DNA of 64,000 nt, from the NCBI GenBank assembly GCA_003254905.1, contig QANU01002056.1, forward strand, positions 74,035-138,034, in the 5' to 3' direction. How positions within the stretch are numbered: the first letter of the stretch is position 1; each line of letters opens with the position of its first letter. A program made the position numbers and the translations under genes. This stretch comes from Nissolia schottii (taxonomy: Eukaryota; Streptophyta; Magnoliopsida; Fabales; Fabaceae). The notes under the pieces are model-generated. The model ran no database searches. It was not told where the DNA came from and was given only the letters and a program-made list of their open reading frames with translations. This document shows, piece after piece, positions 1 to 12,484 of this stretch.

Positions 1-762
1 AAGCAGTAAATATATGCAAAGAAGGAAGCAAAGACTATATAAGGTCTATAAGAAACAAAATTTGGAACTTGTAATGTCACATGAGGAAAAATTTATTATG
101 CATGTATCAAAAGAAGAGGAAAATGGTAACTTGATAAGAGACAATTTATGGCTACTACTGTGAACATGCATTGTAGGTAGCGTATTGTAATATCATAAGA
201 TACGAGTAAGATAAAAATAACTCGTAATAATAGTGAACAAATTAATATAAATAGGTATTGAATAATTATAAATATGGGGATAAAATAAATAATTAACTTT
301 TAGTTCATGTGGAAGATAGCATCCTCCTTGTGAACACCCAATTTTGTCCGGTCTTTCTTTATTTATTTTATGATCTATTTTTATTTTATGTTTTTCATTT
401 ATTTGTTTACCGTGTCTACTTGTTTTTCTCATTTCTCTTTTTTAGCCCAATTAGTAAAAAAAAAAAAAGTTTACTTGTTTGGTCCAAAATTTGTGTTGGC
501 CCAATCTTTTAGCCTATTACATTTTTTTAACCCAAACAAAAATAATTTAAAAAAAAAACGAAAAAAGAAGGGGCTCAGGCTTGTGCCTTTTCCCCCAAAA
601 CCCATTAGCATTCTCCTCTTTTCCGAATTTTGCCAACAACCAAAATACAAAAAGCAATGTACATACATAAAATAAGAGAAACAGCAGCAAGCAAAGTGAA
701 CATCGGGTGTTCAGAATTTGACACCACAAATACAGTCTAATTCACAGAGTAAAATGGGAACC

Positions 763-768
<6 letters not shown>
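1..768. other. gene-free AT-rich stretch
   Basis: I see no supportable gene here. Open frames are short and fall in T-rich or A-rich low-complexity sequence, with no domain signature and no sensible splice structure. Confidence 0.6.

Positions 769-810
<42 letters not shown>
769..810. repeat. (TA)n microsatellite
   Basis: An uninterrupted run of alternating T and A, about 42 bases. It is a simple-sequence repeat and a likely length polymorphism. Confidence 0.95.
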
Positions 811-818
<8 letters not shown>

Positions 819-1605
819 AATAAAAAGTCACCGGCACCATAAAAAAAATCAGTAAAAATTGCTAGAGGAAGAAGAAAAAGCTGAGAGGTATGTGATTCTC
901 CTTCTTTCTAGCCATCTGTTTATAAAATAAAACAAAAAAGAAAAGGAAGACAGAAACCCACAGCCACCACCGAACCACCACACACACACCCCCCCCAACA
1001 TCACCCTCATACCATCACCATAACCTCCAAAAACAACACACACAAGAACGAGAACAGATCTGAGAGAGGGAGGGTTGCTTGCCGCCGCCGGCGACCTGCC
1101 ATGGCGGCTGTAGCCCCCTGAAGTCACGGAGAGGGAAAGCAGAATCGAGAGTGTGTGTGAACAGATCTTATTGAGAAATAGCGAGTGGACAGATTGAGAG
1201 AGATAGAGAGAGCACGGACCGAGAAAGAGAAAGGGAGCCGAAGCCATGCCGTCGCAGGCAGCTCGACCGGCGTCGGCCCCGGTGGCCCTCCATTGAAGTC
1301 CTCCCACTCACTCTCTCTATGTTCTCATTTTCATTTTCAATTGTGACAGAGATCTGAAAATTGTTTTGACTTTTCTTTTTATTCCTTTTATTTTGACTTT
1401 TCTTTTAAATGTTTGGGCTGGTACCTTCTTACTCTTGTGGGTCTTTTTGATTTGGGTCATGTTTGTTGGGCTCCTAAGGTGGGCTGTAGCCATTTTCCTT
1501 TTCTTTGGTGTGTTTGGGTTAAAATATAGGGTTTAGTATTTGAGTTTCTTTTTTGATAAGATAATGTGAGAATGATAGGGGTAGAGAAAAAGAAAGTGCA
1601 AAACT
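811..1605. other. low-complexity stretch, no gene seen
   Basis: Contains a CCA/CAC-rich tract (about 960-1030) followed by a GA-rich tract (about 1060-1240). The minus-strand open frame over it (849-1307) is compositionally driven and shows no family resemblance, so it is not called as a gene. Nothing else supportable is seen. Confidence 0.5.
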
Positions 1606-2160
1606 TTAGTTAAGCCGTGATGGCAGGTTAACTTTACTTTTTGAGCATTTTAGTTGTCACAATTGCATGCTTTAAAGGTTAAAATAATAATATTTTTAAA
1701 AAAAAATAAATAAAAGAATAAATTAACACAAATTTTTTAGAAAAAAAGTCAAATGAGTAAAAAAGGGAAGTACCATGAAAATAAAAAGGGTTTACTAAGC
1801 TGAGACGGTTTGTTAACTCTGTCTTCTCAGAGTATTTTTGTAGTGACAACTTGATGCTGTGAAATTAAAAACAAAAAGAAAACCTATTTTCAAAAATTAA
1901 CCAACACGTAACATTTTTTAGAGAGAACTGTGGTTTTGAGTTACTCATTGCACCAGAGGATACGTAGGAATGCAAGTCAAGCCAAAATTAAACTTCAATA
2001 ATTCTTATTCCAATTGTGAATAATTTTATTTGTTTTTAATTAACACCTTATTTATTTATTTATTTATAAAAAAATATTTGAACATAAAAATGTTAACTAA
2101 GTCACGACAACTTGTTAACTCGTTTTATAGCATTTAAGTTGCGATAACTTGATGCTCTAA
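1606..2160. repeat. three dispersed copies of a ~65-bp repeat
   Basis: Imperfect copies lie at about 1606-1671, 1791-1860 and 2091-2160. Each reads roughly TTA(G/A)(T/C)TAAG, then GGTTAACT or TGTTAACT, then a GAGCATTT-like block, a TAGTTG or AAGTTG block, and ends in TTGATGCT or TTGCATGCT. They are separated by unrelated AT-rich sequence, so they are not a simple tandem array. They are probably pieces of one degenerate transposon. Confidence 0.55.
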
Positions 2161-3119
2161 ATCTTCTCTTTTTTTAGAGGTTATAAATAATTTGTACAAT
2201 TGATTAAGGTAATCGTTTTAATACGAATGTATTAGGGGTGCTGCAAAATTAAGTTTTTATCATTCCCCATGCATAATCGACTCTCGAATTCAAACTCAAA
2301 TCAAACCAGTTTTGTTTAAATAAAAGTTTTTCTAATTTTTTTCTAATTTAAATAAAATTGATGGCCACTCAATTAAATTATTTTTGTTTTTAAAATTTCA
2401 TCGTTTTCCCACTGCAGTCACGGTCGTGACGCTCCTCATTTTGAGTTAGACTAAAAACTCTCTACTAATAGTAGGGTTATCATTGTAATTATAACTTGGT
2501 TTCTCTCTCTAATAAATGTGTACTTTAACGTTAATAAATTGTATATTCTCTCTCTTTAATAAATGTAGATTTAATTTATATTTTGTATATAAATATTGCT
2601 TTTATACTCGTTTTACTAATAAAATTTTTAGTGATGCTACACGTACACCCCTATTGCATACACCATACATACACCAGTATGTATGTATTGTGGGCCTCAC
2701 TAAATAATCGCCTCATCCACTCTCTCCCCCACTCTCATCACCGCGCGCGTGAAGGCCACGCTTCCCGCTTACATAGTTTTTCGATTCAACTTTCTCACTC
2801 ACTGTCTCTCGGAAAATGGGATTCCCTTGAAAAATACGTCATCTTCTTCGTCCACATCGTTCTTCGCACTCCTTCGTTTTTACCATCATCTCTGCACGAA
2901 GCTTCGTTGCTTGAGAGTTCAGTGTGCACTCTGCTCAAACTTCCACCAAGAAAAGCAACAGAAGACAAAACAAATACCTCGAACGCTGGTGAGCGCATTT
3001 CCTTTTATTTTCCCAATCATTTTTTCTTTTGCTTTCACTGCATACATACCTTTTGCCTTTCTTTTCCCTGAACACGAGTGCTTGTTTAATGTTCTTGTGT
3101 GGACATTATTTTTTTAAAA
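2161..3119. other. no confident gene; CT-rich leader-like sequence
   Basis: The part from about 2700 to 3000 is C/T-rich and less AT-biased than its surroundings, with overlapping short open frames in two phases. It resembles an untranslated leader more than coding sequence. A possible donor (CTG|GTGAGC) lies at about 2988. I recognise no protein family. Confidence 0.35.
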
Positions 3120-3129
3120 AAAATTATTG

Positions 3130-3309
3130 AGCATAATGTTTGCATATTTTTCACATAATGTTTGCATATTTTTCGCATAATGTTTGCACACTCTGTCTGT
3201 CTGTTGCTTGCATTTCCTTTGGACACTATTAGGATAATGCGGTAATGTTTGCACATTTTGCTCATAATGTTTGCATATTTTTCACATAATGTTTGAACAT
3301 TTTTCACAT
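3130..3309. repeat. short tandem repeat, CATAATGTTTGCA core
   Basis: The core CATAATGTTTGCA followed by TATTTTTC recurs about six times, with unit length about 21 bp, interrupted by an unrelated stretch at about 3190-3240. Local duplication explains the open frames on the opposite strand. Confidence 0.8.
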
Positions 3310-3539
3310 ACGTTTTCACTCCTGCTTGAATTAATTCGATGATGTTGATTGTTTCTTATTGTAGAAATGACCCCTTCAAACAAAGGCAAAGCACTGGGCA
3401 GGGGTGCTGAACAGCACTAAGAACAGAAAGGTCAGAAACAAGATTGAGACGTGTTGTTCAATTATGTTGAAGCTGTGTCAATATGTTGTTTCTGAATTTG
3501 TGCAGTGCAAGATTGAGACACGTTGTTCAACTAAGATGT
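3310..3539. other. short duplicated segment, no gene seen
   Basis: An AAGATTGAGAC(G/A)(T/C)GTTGTTCAA motif occurs twice (about 3441-3462 and 3509-3532). A short frame begins with ATG at 3367 after a possible splice acceptor but stops after about 17 codons. No family is recognised. Confidence 0.35.
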
Positions 3540-3895
3540 TGGCAAGTGGTGGTTGTGGCAACAACAATGATGGTGGTGGTGGTGGTGACAGTAGTGGTGG
3601 GAAATGGTAATGGTGGTGATTGTGGCGATGAGAATGGTGATAGTGGTGCCAGCAACAATGATGGTGATGGTGGAGGTGACAATGGTGATGGTGCCACAAT
3701 GGTGGTGAGTGGTATATATGTTGGCGACAATAGTGGTGATGGAGTGGTAGGTGGTGGTGGTGTGTAGTAGTGGTGGTTGTGGCAACGACAATGGTGATAG
3801 TGGTGGTGACGATAATGGTGGTGGTATGTGGTGGCACGGTTGAAGTGAAGTGGTGGTTGTAGCGGTGATGATGGTGATATCGGTGGTAGTGGCTC
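3540..3895. repeat. GGT/TGG-rich imperfect trinucleotide tract
   Basis: About 350 bases dominated by TGG and GGT with interspersed GAT and AAT triplets. The minus-strand frames become histidine- and threonine-rich purely from this composition and are not called as genes. Confidence 0.9.
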
Positions 3896-3929
3896 ATGGA
3901 GAGGGAGAGATGGGGTTGTTTATGTTAGG

Positions 3930-4165
3930 AATATTTTTGTCAAAATAAAAGTTGAAAGATTACCTGAAATGTGGTAATCCAAATAGACACTTCTCATGAG
4001 GGTAATTCACATTATTACTTTAGAGGTAATGCGGATTACTTGGATAATCCACATCACTAGCAATGTTGCGTAACCAAATAAGTTAATGTGGATTACCAGG
4101 TAATTTAATTACAAGATTACCAATAATATATCCATATTACCTCATACCAAATGCCTCCTTACCTC
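3930..4165. repeat. MITE-like repeat with GGTAATCC motifs
   Basis: GGTAATCC, GGATAATCC and their complements recur in both orientations (about 3970, 4030-4050, 4085-4135). The segment ends in a CATACCAAATGCCTCC motif typical of miniature DNA-transposon ends. I could not find the matching left terminus or a target duplication, so the boundaries are approximate. Confidence 0.4.
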
Positions 4166-5065
4166 AAAATTCAATATTTAGAGTGGCTTTAAATGTCATT
4201 ATTATTAGCAATGAGTTTAGATTGTACAAATTACACATTCAAATTTCTCATTATCATCAATGTAACAAAAAAGAGATGTCCAACATGAAAAAAAATTGGA
4301 AAAAGCAAAAAAAATATTGAAAAAAATTAGTTTTTTTTTTAATTTATAAAAAATAAAAAAAATAAATGGGGGTTGACACTAGCCTTGGCAAGCTCACTAG
4401 GATAAGGGCTAGTGGTGGACTAGGTTTTTACAAGCCCTCTTATTAAATACGTAAGACTTGGATAGAGTTTGGGGCAAGGCTTTATTAATGAGGTTTGGGT
4501 TAGCCCCTCAATTGAAGGCATAATTGACACCCTACGGCCTACACATAGTTAAAAAAGATTTAAAGTCAAAAATAATATAAAAGATGAAAGGTCAAAATAC
4601 AATAAATAGTGTTAATAATAATTAAAATAACCTTTAAAACATATGAAATAGTATTTATAATTAATGGAACAATACTAATGAAATTAAAGAATAATTATAA
4701 TTAAAATAATTTAAAAAATATAAAATCAATAGAAAATGTCACATAGCTCTAAACTCAAGAGAGAAGATGTCAAGTGGCTAGTGGACAAACTTTTATATTA
4801 ATTCTAGTAGGTCTTGACAATCACTTCATATCTGTTAAGTATAGAATAAATCGTGATTAATTATGATATATGTATAATTTTTTAGTATTAAGATAATTCA
4901 GAACTAATTTAATAAAAAAAATATTAGTGGGTTAGTAGTTATTAAAATATTGTGGGTTAATGAATTGAGTGGACAAAATACATATATATATATATAAACA
5001 AATAATAATGGACTTGAAAAAATAAATTAAAAGAGATTAAAAATTGGTTATTTTTTATATTCTCT

Positions 5066-5103
<38 letters not shown>

Positions 5104-5909
5104 TTAAGTATAGATAGATATAGAAAGATAAATAGTTTTTTTTTTCAAAAGGAAACTTTTAGAATACAAAGATAGATATATAAACAAATAGGGCGATCCT
5201 ATTGTATTTCCCTATTTGATAGATAGACATGCATACATAGATAGATTCATGTAAAACCGTTTGGGCCTACTGCTATAACTAAGTCAGGCCGAATAATACC
5301 TGGCTGGGTAGTTAAGGTGGCCTTTACTACGACAAGAATAAAAGGGTAACCCTTACTATGACAAAAATTATGGTAGCCCTTACCCATGAAGAAAAAAAGG
5401 TTGGCCCTTACCTATGCTTGGATTAGTATTGCCAGGAAATGAAATTCTATCAAGTGAAATTTTTGTTATATGAGGTCGAATATGATCTTTCACTTTTACT
5501 AATAATTAAGAATGTAAGACCTACACATGACATAAACAAAATATTTATGGTGAGATATCACACTAGATCTCACAATTAGAATTTCACTTGAGAGGATTCA
5601 CTCATGTATCAGAATTACAATCTTTCAAACGAAGGACCAAAAAAGTCGTCGGGAAGGAAAAAAATTGTTTTAGGTGTTCATGATCTAGTCCGGTCTGATA
5701 ATCTGATTTAACCCAAAACTTCCTTAACGGGGTTCAAACTATGAATTGACCCACATGCACTCTTTAAAACGTGTTCGAGTCATACTTTGAGTTGATCCAA
5801 TCAAAGATATATCTAAAAGTTGTGATAAATAATAAGATATAATTCAACTAATACATTTATTAAATTTACATGACATACCGTTATTTTTGTATTAATATGA
5901 TTTGTTTTG

Positions 5910-5940
<31 letters not shown>

Positions 5941-8900
5941 AGATACCTCTTTAATTTTATTTTACTTATAAAATTTTTTGACTTTAATCTATAATGTTGT
6001 GGTTTTAAAGTCGGATAAACTATATTTGGCTCAGTCATTAATCAGGACATGATCAAATTAAGTTAGGGTTTAAAGAATTCTCCCAAACAAAAAATTGGGT
6101 CGAGTTCGGGTCTGATCTAATTCAAGTAAACTCGACTCATGTATACTCCTAATTCTAGTATATAAACCTTTTTACCTTTCTAAATCATAAAAGGAAGCCA
6201 TTCAACCATTCTCATTTTCTTGTTAGGGGATAATCCCATTTAGTCATCTAAAACAAGACCTTTTGGGCTGTTGTTATATTAGAAGAGACCAAAAGGTAAG
6301 AAGAATGAGTAAATGGCAAAGATATTTGGCGTGAGTTTGATTCCCAAATATGTGATGTTATATAATTAATTTGGTCTGTTTTTTTTTTGGTAAGAACTTC
6401 GGTCCTATATTTGAATGTTATCTTTGCTTATCATGGTGCTCTTGTTTTACGCTTCCAATAATAATTCAGTGCATACTAGCTAGCTACTACAACTGTTTAC
6501 TACTATAACTCAATGAGTCCTAATCAAGTGTTGGCAGATTAGTAAAAGTGGTTTTTAAGTGACTCTAATCCTCAACCGCCCACTTGGCCGCCCCTTGCAT
6601 TATCATATTCAAAAGCATTATTGTTAATTAATCTCCTTAATTACGTGTACTCCCAATGACAACCTTATATTAATATTAAATCAAACTCCCCACTAAGCAA
6701 GACACGTGTTCTATATATTATATTTAATAAATATAATTCTTTTGAGACTAATGGTAGTATGGTAGACTTGAGTTTACCATAAACTCTATATAATATAATA
6801 ATGTATTAACCATTAATTTCATAATATTTATATATTTAAATATGTTTTGAATGATTGATTTATTTTTATATGTAGACTTCATCGTGGAGCCTAGTTTATT
6901 TTTTTTCACTCTCATCAAGGTATTAATTGGGAAATTAAGAGGGTGAGGGTCGAATACAAATTCTCTCAACGTAGTTAATATAAGAGGAACTACTAGATTA
7001 GAATAACATTACTCATTGTTTATTTTCTTTCTTTCTAACACGTATCCTTTTCACGTGCGAAATTGATAACATATCTTAATTATTATATGCTGTACAACTT
7101 TTCATGAACTAGACTAGATTAGATTAGAATAAACCAGTGCAAAAAATGGATGGAGCTGATGTGTTTAAGTAGACACATCAATCTTTTTCTGATTGCGCTT
7201 TTCTTTCTTCTATTTAGATTAGTATTACCCATTAAGCCTAGAGTCTAGCCACAATTTTGCCACAATTTTCGCTTTCCTAATTGTTTTTTCAACTATGCAT
7301 GCATCATTGTCTTCTTCGCCTTCTTTTTCTTGATCCAAGACGCATCCATTTGCTTCCAAAACATAGGTCTGCGAGTTGTTGAGACTCATTTTGAGCTTTT
7401 TAATCAACAGACAAGTTTCGTTGAGATATACATAAGACAATAAATTAAAGGATTAGAACATAAATGAAAAGAACAAAATGTTATTTAATCATATGCTATC
7501 TAACGTGATATTTTTAAGGTATAGAGTTTGAGAATTAAACATTTATGTAGATATAACAATACATGAGTAAATTTTTGTGTAATATAATTTTGCATTCATC
7601 ATGCAGCAAAATTAAATTTAAAATAAATATTTTTTTTACTCCTACCACTTTGAAGTTAATTTCAGTCTTAAAAAAGATTTTGATATAACTTATTAATATT
7701 AGAGATATCAATGGGAATGATTGAATAGTAGGGACAAATCTACGTACATAAGGGTGGGGCAAATGCTCCACTAGATTTTGAGTTTCTACACTAATAATAT
7801 AGGTGTATACTCATCATTTTGTCCATATTATTTTTCCAAGTTCATTAAAATATTAATGATTGTAAATTGTTCTTTTGTTATTTTAGATTATGATCTTCTT
7901 TTGGTACTCATATTTTTATAAGGGTATCGATACTTCTTTATATTTTAATGGTTATACTTCTTTATGTAATCTTGCCCCATAGCCTAAATTTTCTAGATCC
8001 ATCACTATTGGTATGATTTTGGTTCAACCTTAACCTTACTCTAAACAAGTTAGATAATTTTTTTTTTACCATATCTGCGAGTTTTACAAATAACACCCTA
8101 ACCCTACTTACATAAAAATATTTAAATCCTTACTCTGCTCTACCCACTACTTTCTAAATTTTTTATGTTTACATAATATAAGTGTCAACAACAAAAAAAA
8201 TAATAATTATTTTAGTGCATAAGAACAACATAATTTAAACCATATATAGTCACATTGACACAATAAAATCAAGACATATTAAAGTGAAAATATGCAAATT
8301 TCTTTAGATGAATTAGACCGGTAAAAGTAGTTTTCACCTTCTAGTCAAATTTATTTTATAAACAAAATAAAAACAAAATAGAACAACTGCTTATAGACAT
8401 TAGTACTCAAGAAATATTTTCACATAAAGGAAACTCTTATGTCACAAGTTAGGTACAAAGAAAATTTAGATATAGTTGCAGAAAAATGACTTTAAAAAAG
8501 GTAGGATTTAAACCTTATAAAAGGAGATGATGTGTGAAAATATAAGTATAATCCAAAGAAAATTATGGAGTCAAGAAAATTTGAATATAGTAGTAGCGCA
8601 AAGAAAATTATGATAAAACATAACATACAAGGTGCGAGTAGGGTCAAGGTAGGTACATTAAATCCCTAACTCGTGCAGATAATTTTGAGTAATTACTCAT
8701 GTAGGTAATTACTCATTGAAAAATGAGATTTTACTTTATCCATTAGGTTGGGCTAGGGCAAATTCCTGCGAGAAGGGTACAAATTGTCACCCCTAATTAA
8801 TACTAACATTTTGTAATTCGTCATCAATTTTCTCATTAAACTCATTCTAGTTAGAACATTAGTGCCAAAGTATGTTCCCCATTTGTCTTGGTTGACCAAG

Positions 8901-9261
8901 TGAGGAGAGACAATGTTCACCTTATTAACTTGAAAATATAAAATATATATATATATATTAAAAGCAAATAAATTAGAAATCAAGATTTTTGTCATCTAAT
9001 TATGTCCCTAAGGATCAATGTAGGTTTTTTTTTAAGATGAAAAAAAAAAAGTTTAAATTCAAAGAGGGCAATGAAGTACAAACATAATCACCTACCAAAC
9101 ATAAAACAAACTGACTTATACGAGTCATGTCTCATTAAAACCTTTTAAAAAAATAAAAAATAGTGAAGTAACCCAAAAAGATAGATCTAAAAGAAATGGA
9201 AGAAAGATGAGCTCTAAAATCTCCCCCTTTTTTTTTTCTTTTTACGGTGAAAAGGTGCTTG
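4166..9261. other. long gene-free, AT-rich repeat-derived stretch
   Basis: No coding region is supportable in about 5 kb. It holds AT microsatellites (about 4981-4997, 5070-5099, 5911-5933, 8943-8960) and short repeated phrases such as CCTTAC(C/T)(A/C)(T/A)G at about 5320-5415. Near 6075-6135 there is a GGGTCGAGTTCGGGTC-type low-copy plant repeat motif. The - strand frame at 7225-7440 is short and unrecognised. This looks like old, decayed transposon sequence. Confidence 0.5.
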
Positions 9262-10200
9262 TCATTCGTTCAATGAATCTTGTGTACAATCACTAGCGAT
9301 ATGACGAGCAATACCCAACGATACATCCTCAATGCACACATTGCAAATATGTGAGCAAGCATATTTTGCTAAATGATGGGAATCACAATTCCCAACTCTG
9401 TTAATAATATGCATAAAATGACAAGAAATGAAAGGAACTCTTAGGCTAACAGAGTCATTTACAATTGCGTGGAAAGGAAAAGGATGTGAAACACCTCCTT
9501 GGACAAGCTTGATCAATTCTACATTATCCAAAAGCGAAGCTCATTAGCCAACATAATAGCTAATCGCTTCCCTGCCCGCACTAGGCACGTTGTTGCTGCC
9601 AAAGGTTCACCTGCTTGATCCCTGTACACCGCGTCAATGCCCCACGACCACGAGAATCTTCCAGCTTTGGAGGCATCCACGTTCATCTTGACTACATTCT
9701 TTAGCGGAGGTCTCCAGCCAACTGAACTCGTGTTGTCGCTCCTTCGAGGCATCGAAAATGTACTATCAATCGTGCTTTTAAATTCACTGATTATTGATCT
9801 CACTTTACCTATCAGTGATTGCGGATGAGTGGCCCTTTCATTCAAAACACAATTTGTTTCTGCTGAGCTAGATTCCATGAGCAACTATGACAATCAATTC
9901 AACCATTTCATCAACTTCATTAACAATCTTCCAGCTTAACCAACGGACATGTATCCCCCCTTAGGTTCCCCATCCAAACTCAGCCCCAATGGTGAGAGAC
10001 CAGAACAACATGACCTGTGCTCTCCTCACACTTACCACAGCGGGGACACAACACGAAACTAATTGCTCTGCGGAGCTCCAATTGCTAGTGAACTGGAAGA
10101 ATATTATTAAGCAGCCTCTACATAAACTGCTTGCTCCTTGGAGGGACTCAGGGCTTCCAAATTCAAGCCCATATCTGGTATTCCCTGGCAACCTTGCTCG
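9262..10200 (-). pseudogene. LINE (non-LTR retrotransposon) 3' relic: zf-RVT + RNase H-like
   Basis: Read on the minus strand, two blocks typical of the C-terminal end of plant LINE polyproteins appear in order. At about 10190-10000 is a reverse-transcriptase zinc-binding block (VPPRSKQFM, then NNILPV, then LCPRCGKCEESTGHV), broken by in-frame stops. At about 9735-9380 is an RNase H-like block (WRPP, KMNVDAS, GIDAVYRDQAG, ANELRFW). It continues after a frame change near 9530 into VELIKLV and a HIINRVGN...HHLAKYA ending. The order, strand and motif set fit the RVT_3/RNase H domain found in L1-type plant elements. Endonuclease and reverse-transcriptase cores are absent, so this is a 5'-truncated, frameshifted copy. 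An expressed stand-alone RNase H-like gene is a less likely alternative because of the stops. Confidence 0.72.
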
Positions 10201-10480
10201 AACTCAGACCTTTGGTGTGGTACGAAGAGGTTCTTATCAAATGGTATGTTGTGATGACTCTATAGACTCCGTAACGAGTTCCATACCAAACTAACCTATC
10301 AACTTTGTTAAAATTAGGCAGCGAGATAGCTAGGATTTGATCGACTTCAAACGATAAGAAAATGGATCAAACTAATTCCCATATCCAACTTTGTTATGGG
10401 CTAGCACCGCGGAGGGCCCGGATGAGCTTAATGGGCTTCCACGAAGCGTTAACCCACACTCCTGAGGGTTACACCAACTC

Positions 10481-10756
10481 GAATCCTATGAAGGTCCACC
10501 CAGGATTGGGCACAAAGCCAAAGGGGGCCCACTTTAAGGATGCTCCGTTTGCCCTAATTCGGAGGTCTTCCCAGGATATAAATATCCCTACACTAGGTAC
10601 GTCGAACAAACCCTTTTCTTTAACCTAATTTTCCATCTTCCTAAATAAACTTAATTGGCCATTGGAGTGCTTGTAGGTACTCAATGCCGCCAAGCCAAAC
10701 AACCTTTTGAGGAGATCCGACATCCGACCTCCATCATTGAAGGTATCACACGATAC
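10481..10756 (+). repeat. Ty3/gypsy LTR piece A
   Basis: About 276 bp that recur as a direct repeat at 13388-13662 with many substitutions. Both copies contain a TATA-like GATATAAATA followed by CCCTACAC. That suits an LTR promoter. The 5' limit of the full LTR is probably further left (about 10330) but is not fixed by the sequence. Confidence 0.65.
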
Positions 10757-12484
10757 ATTGGGGTCATCTATGGGGACTCTCACGACATCCCACACCCCGT
10801 ACACAGTGATGATCTCCACTCCACCATAAAACCTCATGTCACCCAAGCCCACTAAGAAGACCAACCAACCCGCTCCTAGCGCGAACGTTGGTGGAGACGG
10901 CTCGGCTGGGAGCTCGACCCTAGCAAGCCACCAAACCCAAGTGGCACACACAATCAAGGATGACCAACCATTCGAAGATCCCACTTCAGGAATCCCTGGC
11001 CCTGGTAACGAAGGGGAAGAGGAGGTGTAACAACACATGGATTTGGCAAGTGCGGTACAAGATTAAGCGGCCAAGATACAACAACTAGAGGCAACCCTAT
11101 TCTAACTCTAGCACGCAGAGGACCAACGGAAGAAAAGAGCGGAAATACACAACAAGGTTGACCAACTGTGTGAGGAAGAAGAACGAGGTGCTCAAGCAGG
11201 CAGAGGAGAGAAATCATCACCTCGATGGTCATAACCTCGAGGATGGCGGATAACCTCCAGATCTGGAACTTTAGGGAAAAAACCTCGACAGCTAAGAAGG
11301 AACCCCTAAACCTACACGAATGAGGAAGAGATCTACAAGCCAACATACAGATCCTCCACGGACCCCACATGGTGAACTGTCGACAAGAACCACCAGTCTT
11401 CACAGAAAGGTAAAGGAAAAGAGAGCCACTCCTTCCTTGAAATGGCCCCACCATACAGATTCTGTCCTTCGACGAAGCCCTACGACGGGACCACCGACTC
11501 ACAACAACACCTCGATGCTTTTGGGCACAAAGTGATCCTAGACGGGGCTTTTGACGCTATTTAGTGCAAGTCATTCTCGGTAACCTTGAGGAAAAAGGTC
11601 CTCAGGTGGTTCAACGCTCTACCAAAAAAATGTGTGCGGAGTTTTGACGATCTAGCAACTCATTTTCTCGCTAACTTCACCACTCAAAGAATAAAACCAA
11701 AAAATGCAGTGAGTTTTCTTAGAGTCATACAGAACGATGATGATTCCCTTAGAGAATACCTTGACTACTTTTACGCGAAGTGTTCACAGGTGGATGATCT
11801 ACAGCCCCAAGTGGTGTTCATGGGGTTAACCAACATACTAAAACGGGGGAGCCCGTGTTTGAAAAATCTCTCAAAATGACCACTCAAGGGCTTGGTTAAG
11901 ATACAAGAAAGAGTTGAAGATTACCTCTACCAAGAGGAAAGGATGGGGGTGATCAAGGGTGACCTGGGAAAGGACCCTGGCAAAGGATCTCAAGCGCGAA
12001 GCTGACGTGTTAGTTTGTAGAGGGACGAGAAGGGGCGACAGAAACTCTCACGAGAAGGGAGGTATCACATGTACATACCTCTGACAGTGTCCCTCTTCTA
12101 GTTGTATCGAGAGATACAACACACAGAAAGGTTCCTCAACCCGAGACCTATACGGTAGTACCCAGGGATGGACACTAGCCTATTCTGCCAGTAACATAAC
12201 TCCTACGGCCATGACACTAACAATTTCATAAACTTGAAAGATGAGGTGGAAAAATGGGTTTGGAGTGGGAGGTTAGAGAGATATGTTCTCAGCAGCAGGA
12301 AAAGGATAAGTAAGGAAAGAGACTAGGACCACTAACGCCCTCAGCGTGACAAGCCTCAGATAGTAGTATGTTAGGATCATGTCAGATAAATAGAACTCAA
12401 ATAGTTGCCCAGATGGTTGTTTGTGTGTAGTGTGTTATGATTGTGACTCAATACAAATCAGAAGGGCAGACTATCATAATACAC
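10757..12484 (+). mobile_element. internal region of a decayed Ty3/gypsy element
   Basis: Sequence between LTR piece A and the next repeat. It has a higher GC content than its flanks, contains the gag relic at 11442-11879, and shows no intact open frame. Short frames at 10836-11030 and 11320-11535 overlap the region but show no recognised domain. Confidence 0.6.
11442..11879 (+). pseudogene. Ty3/gypsy gag relic
   Basis: The reading frame carries the hallmarks of the retrotransposon gag family: a KPYDGTTDSQQHLDAF block, then VTLRKKVLRWFNALP, SFDDLATHFLANF, and SLREYLDYF. This is the capsid-like part of a Ty3/gypsy polyprotein that would form virus-like particles. An in-frame TAG at 11562-11564 breaks it between FDAI and CKSFS, and it ends at 11877-11879. 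Weaker similarity continues in other frames to about 12000. It lies between two LTR pieces, as expected. No protease, reverse transcriptase or integrase is visible, so the element cannot be autonomous. Confidence 0.8.

Noticed and set aside
849..1307. 152-codon minus-strand frame
   Set aside because: Low-complexity GA/CCA tract, no recognised family, no supporting junctions.
3478..3897. Open frames rich in His or Thr over the GGT tract
   Set aside because: Produced by trinucleotide composition; no domain, no splice context.
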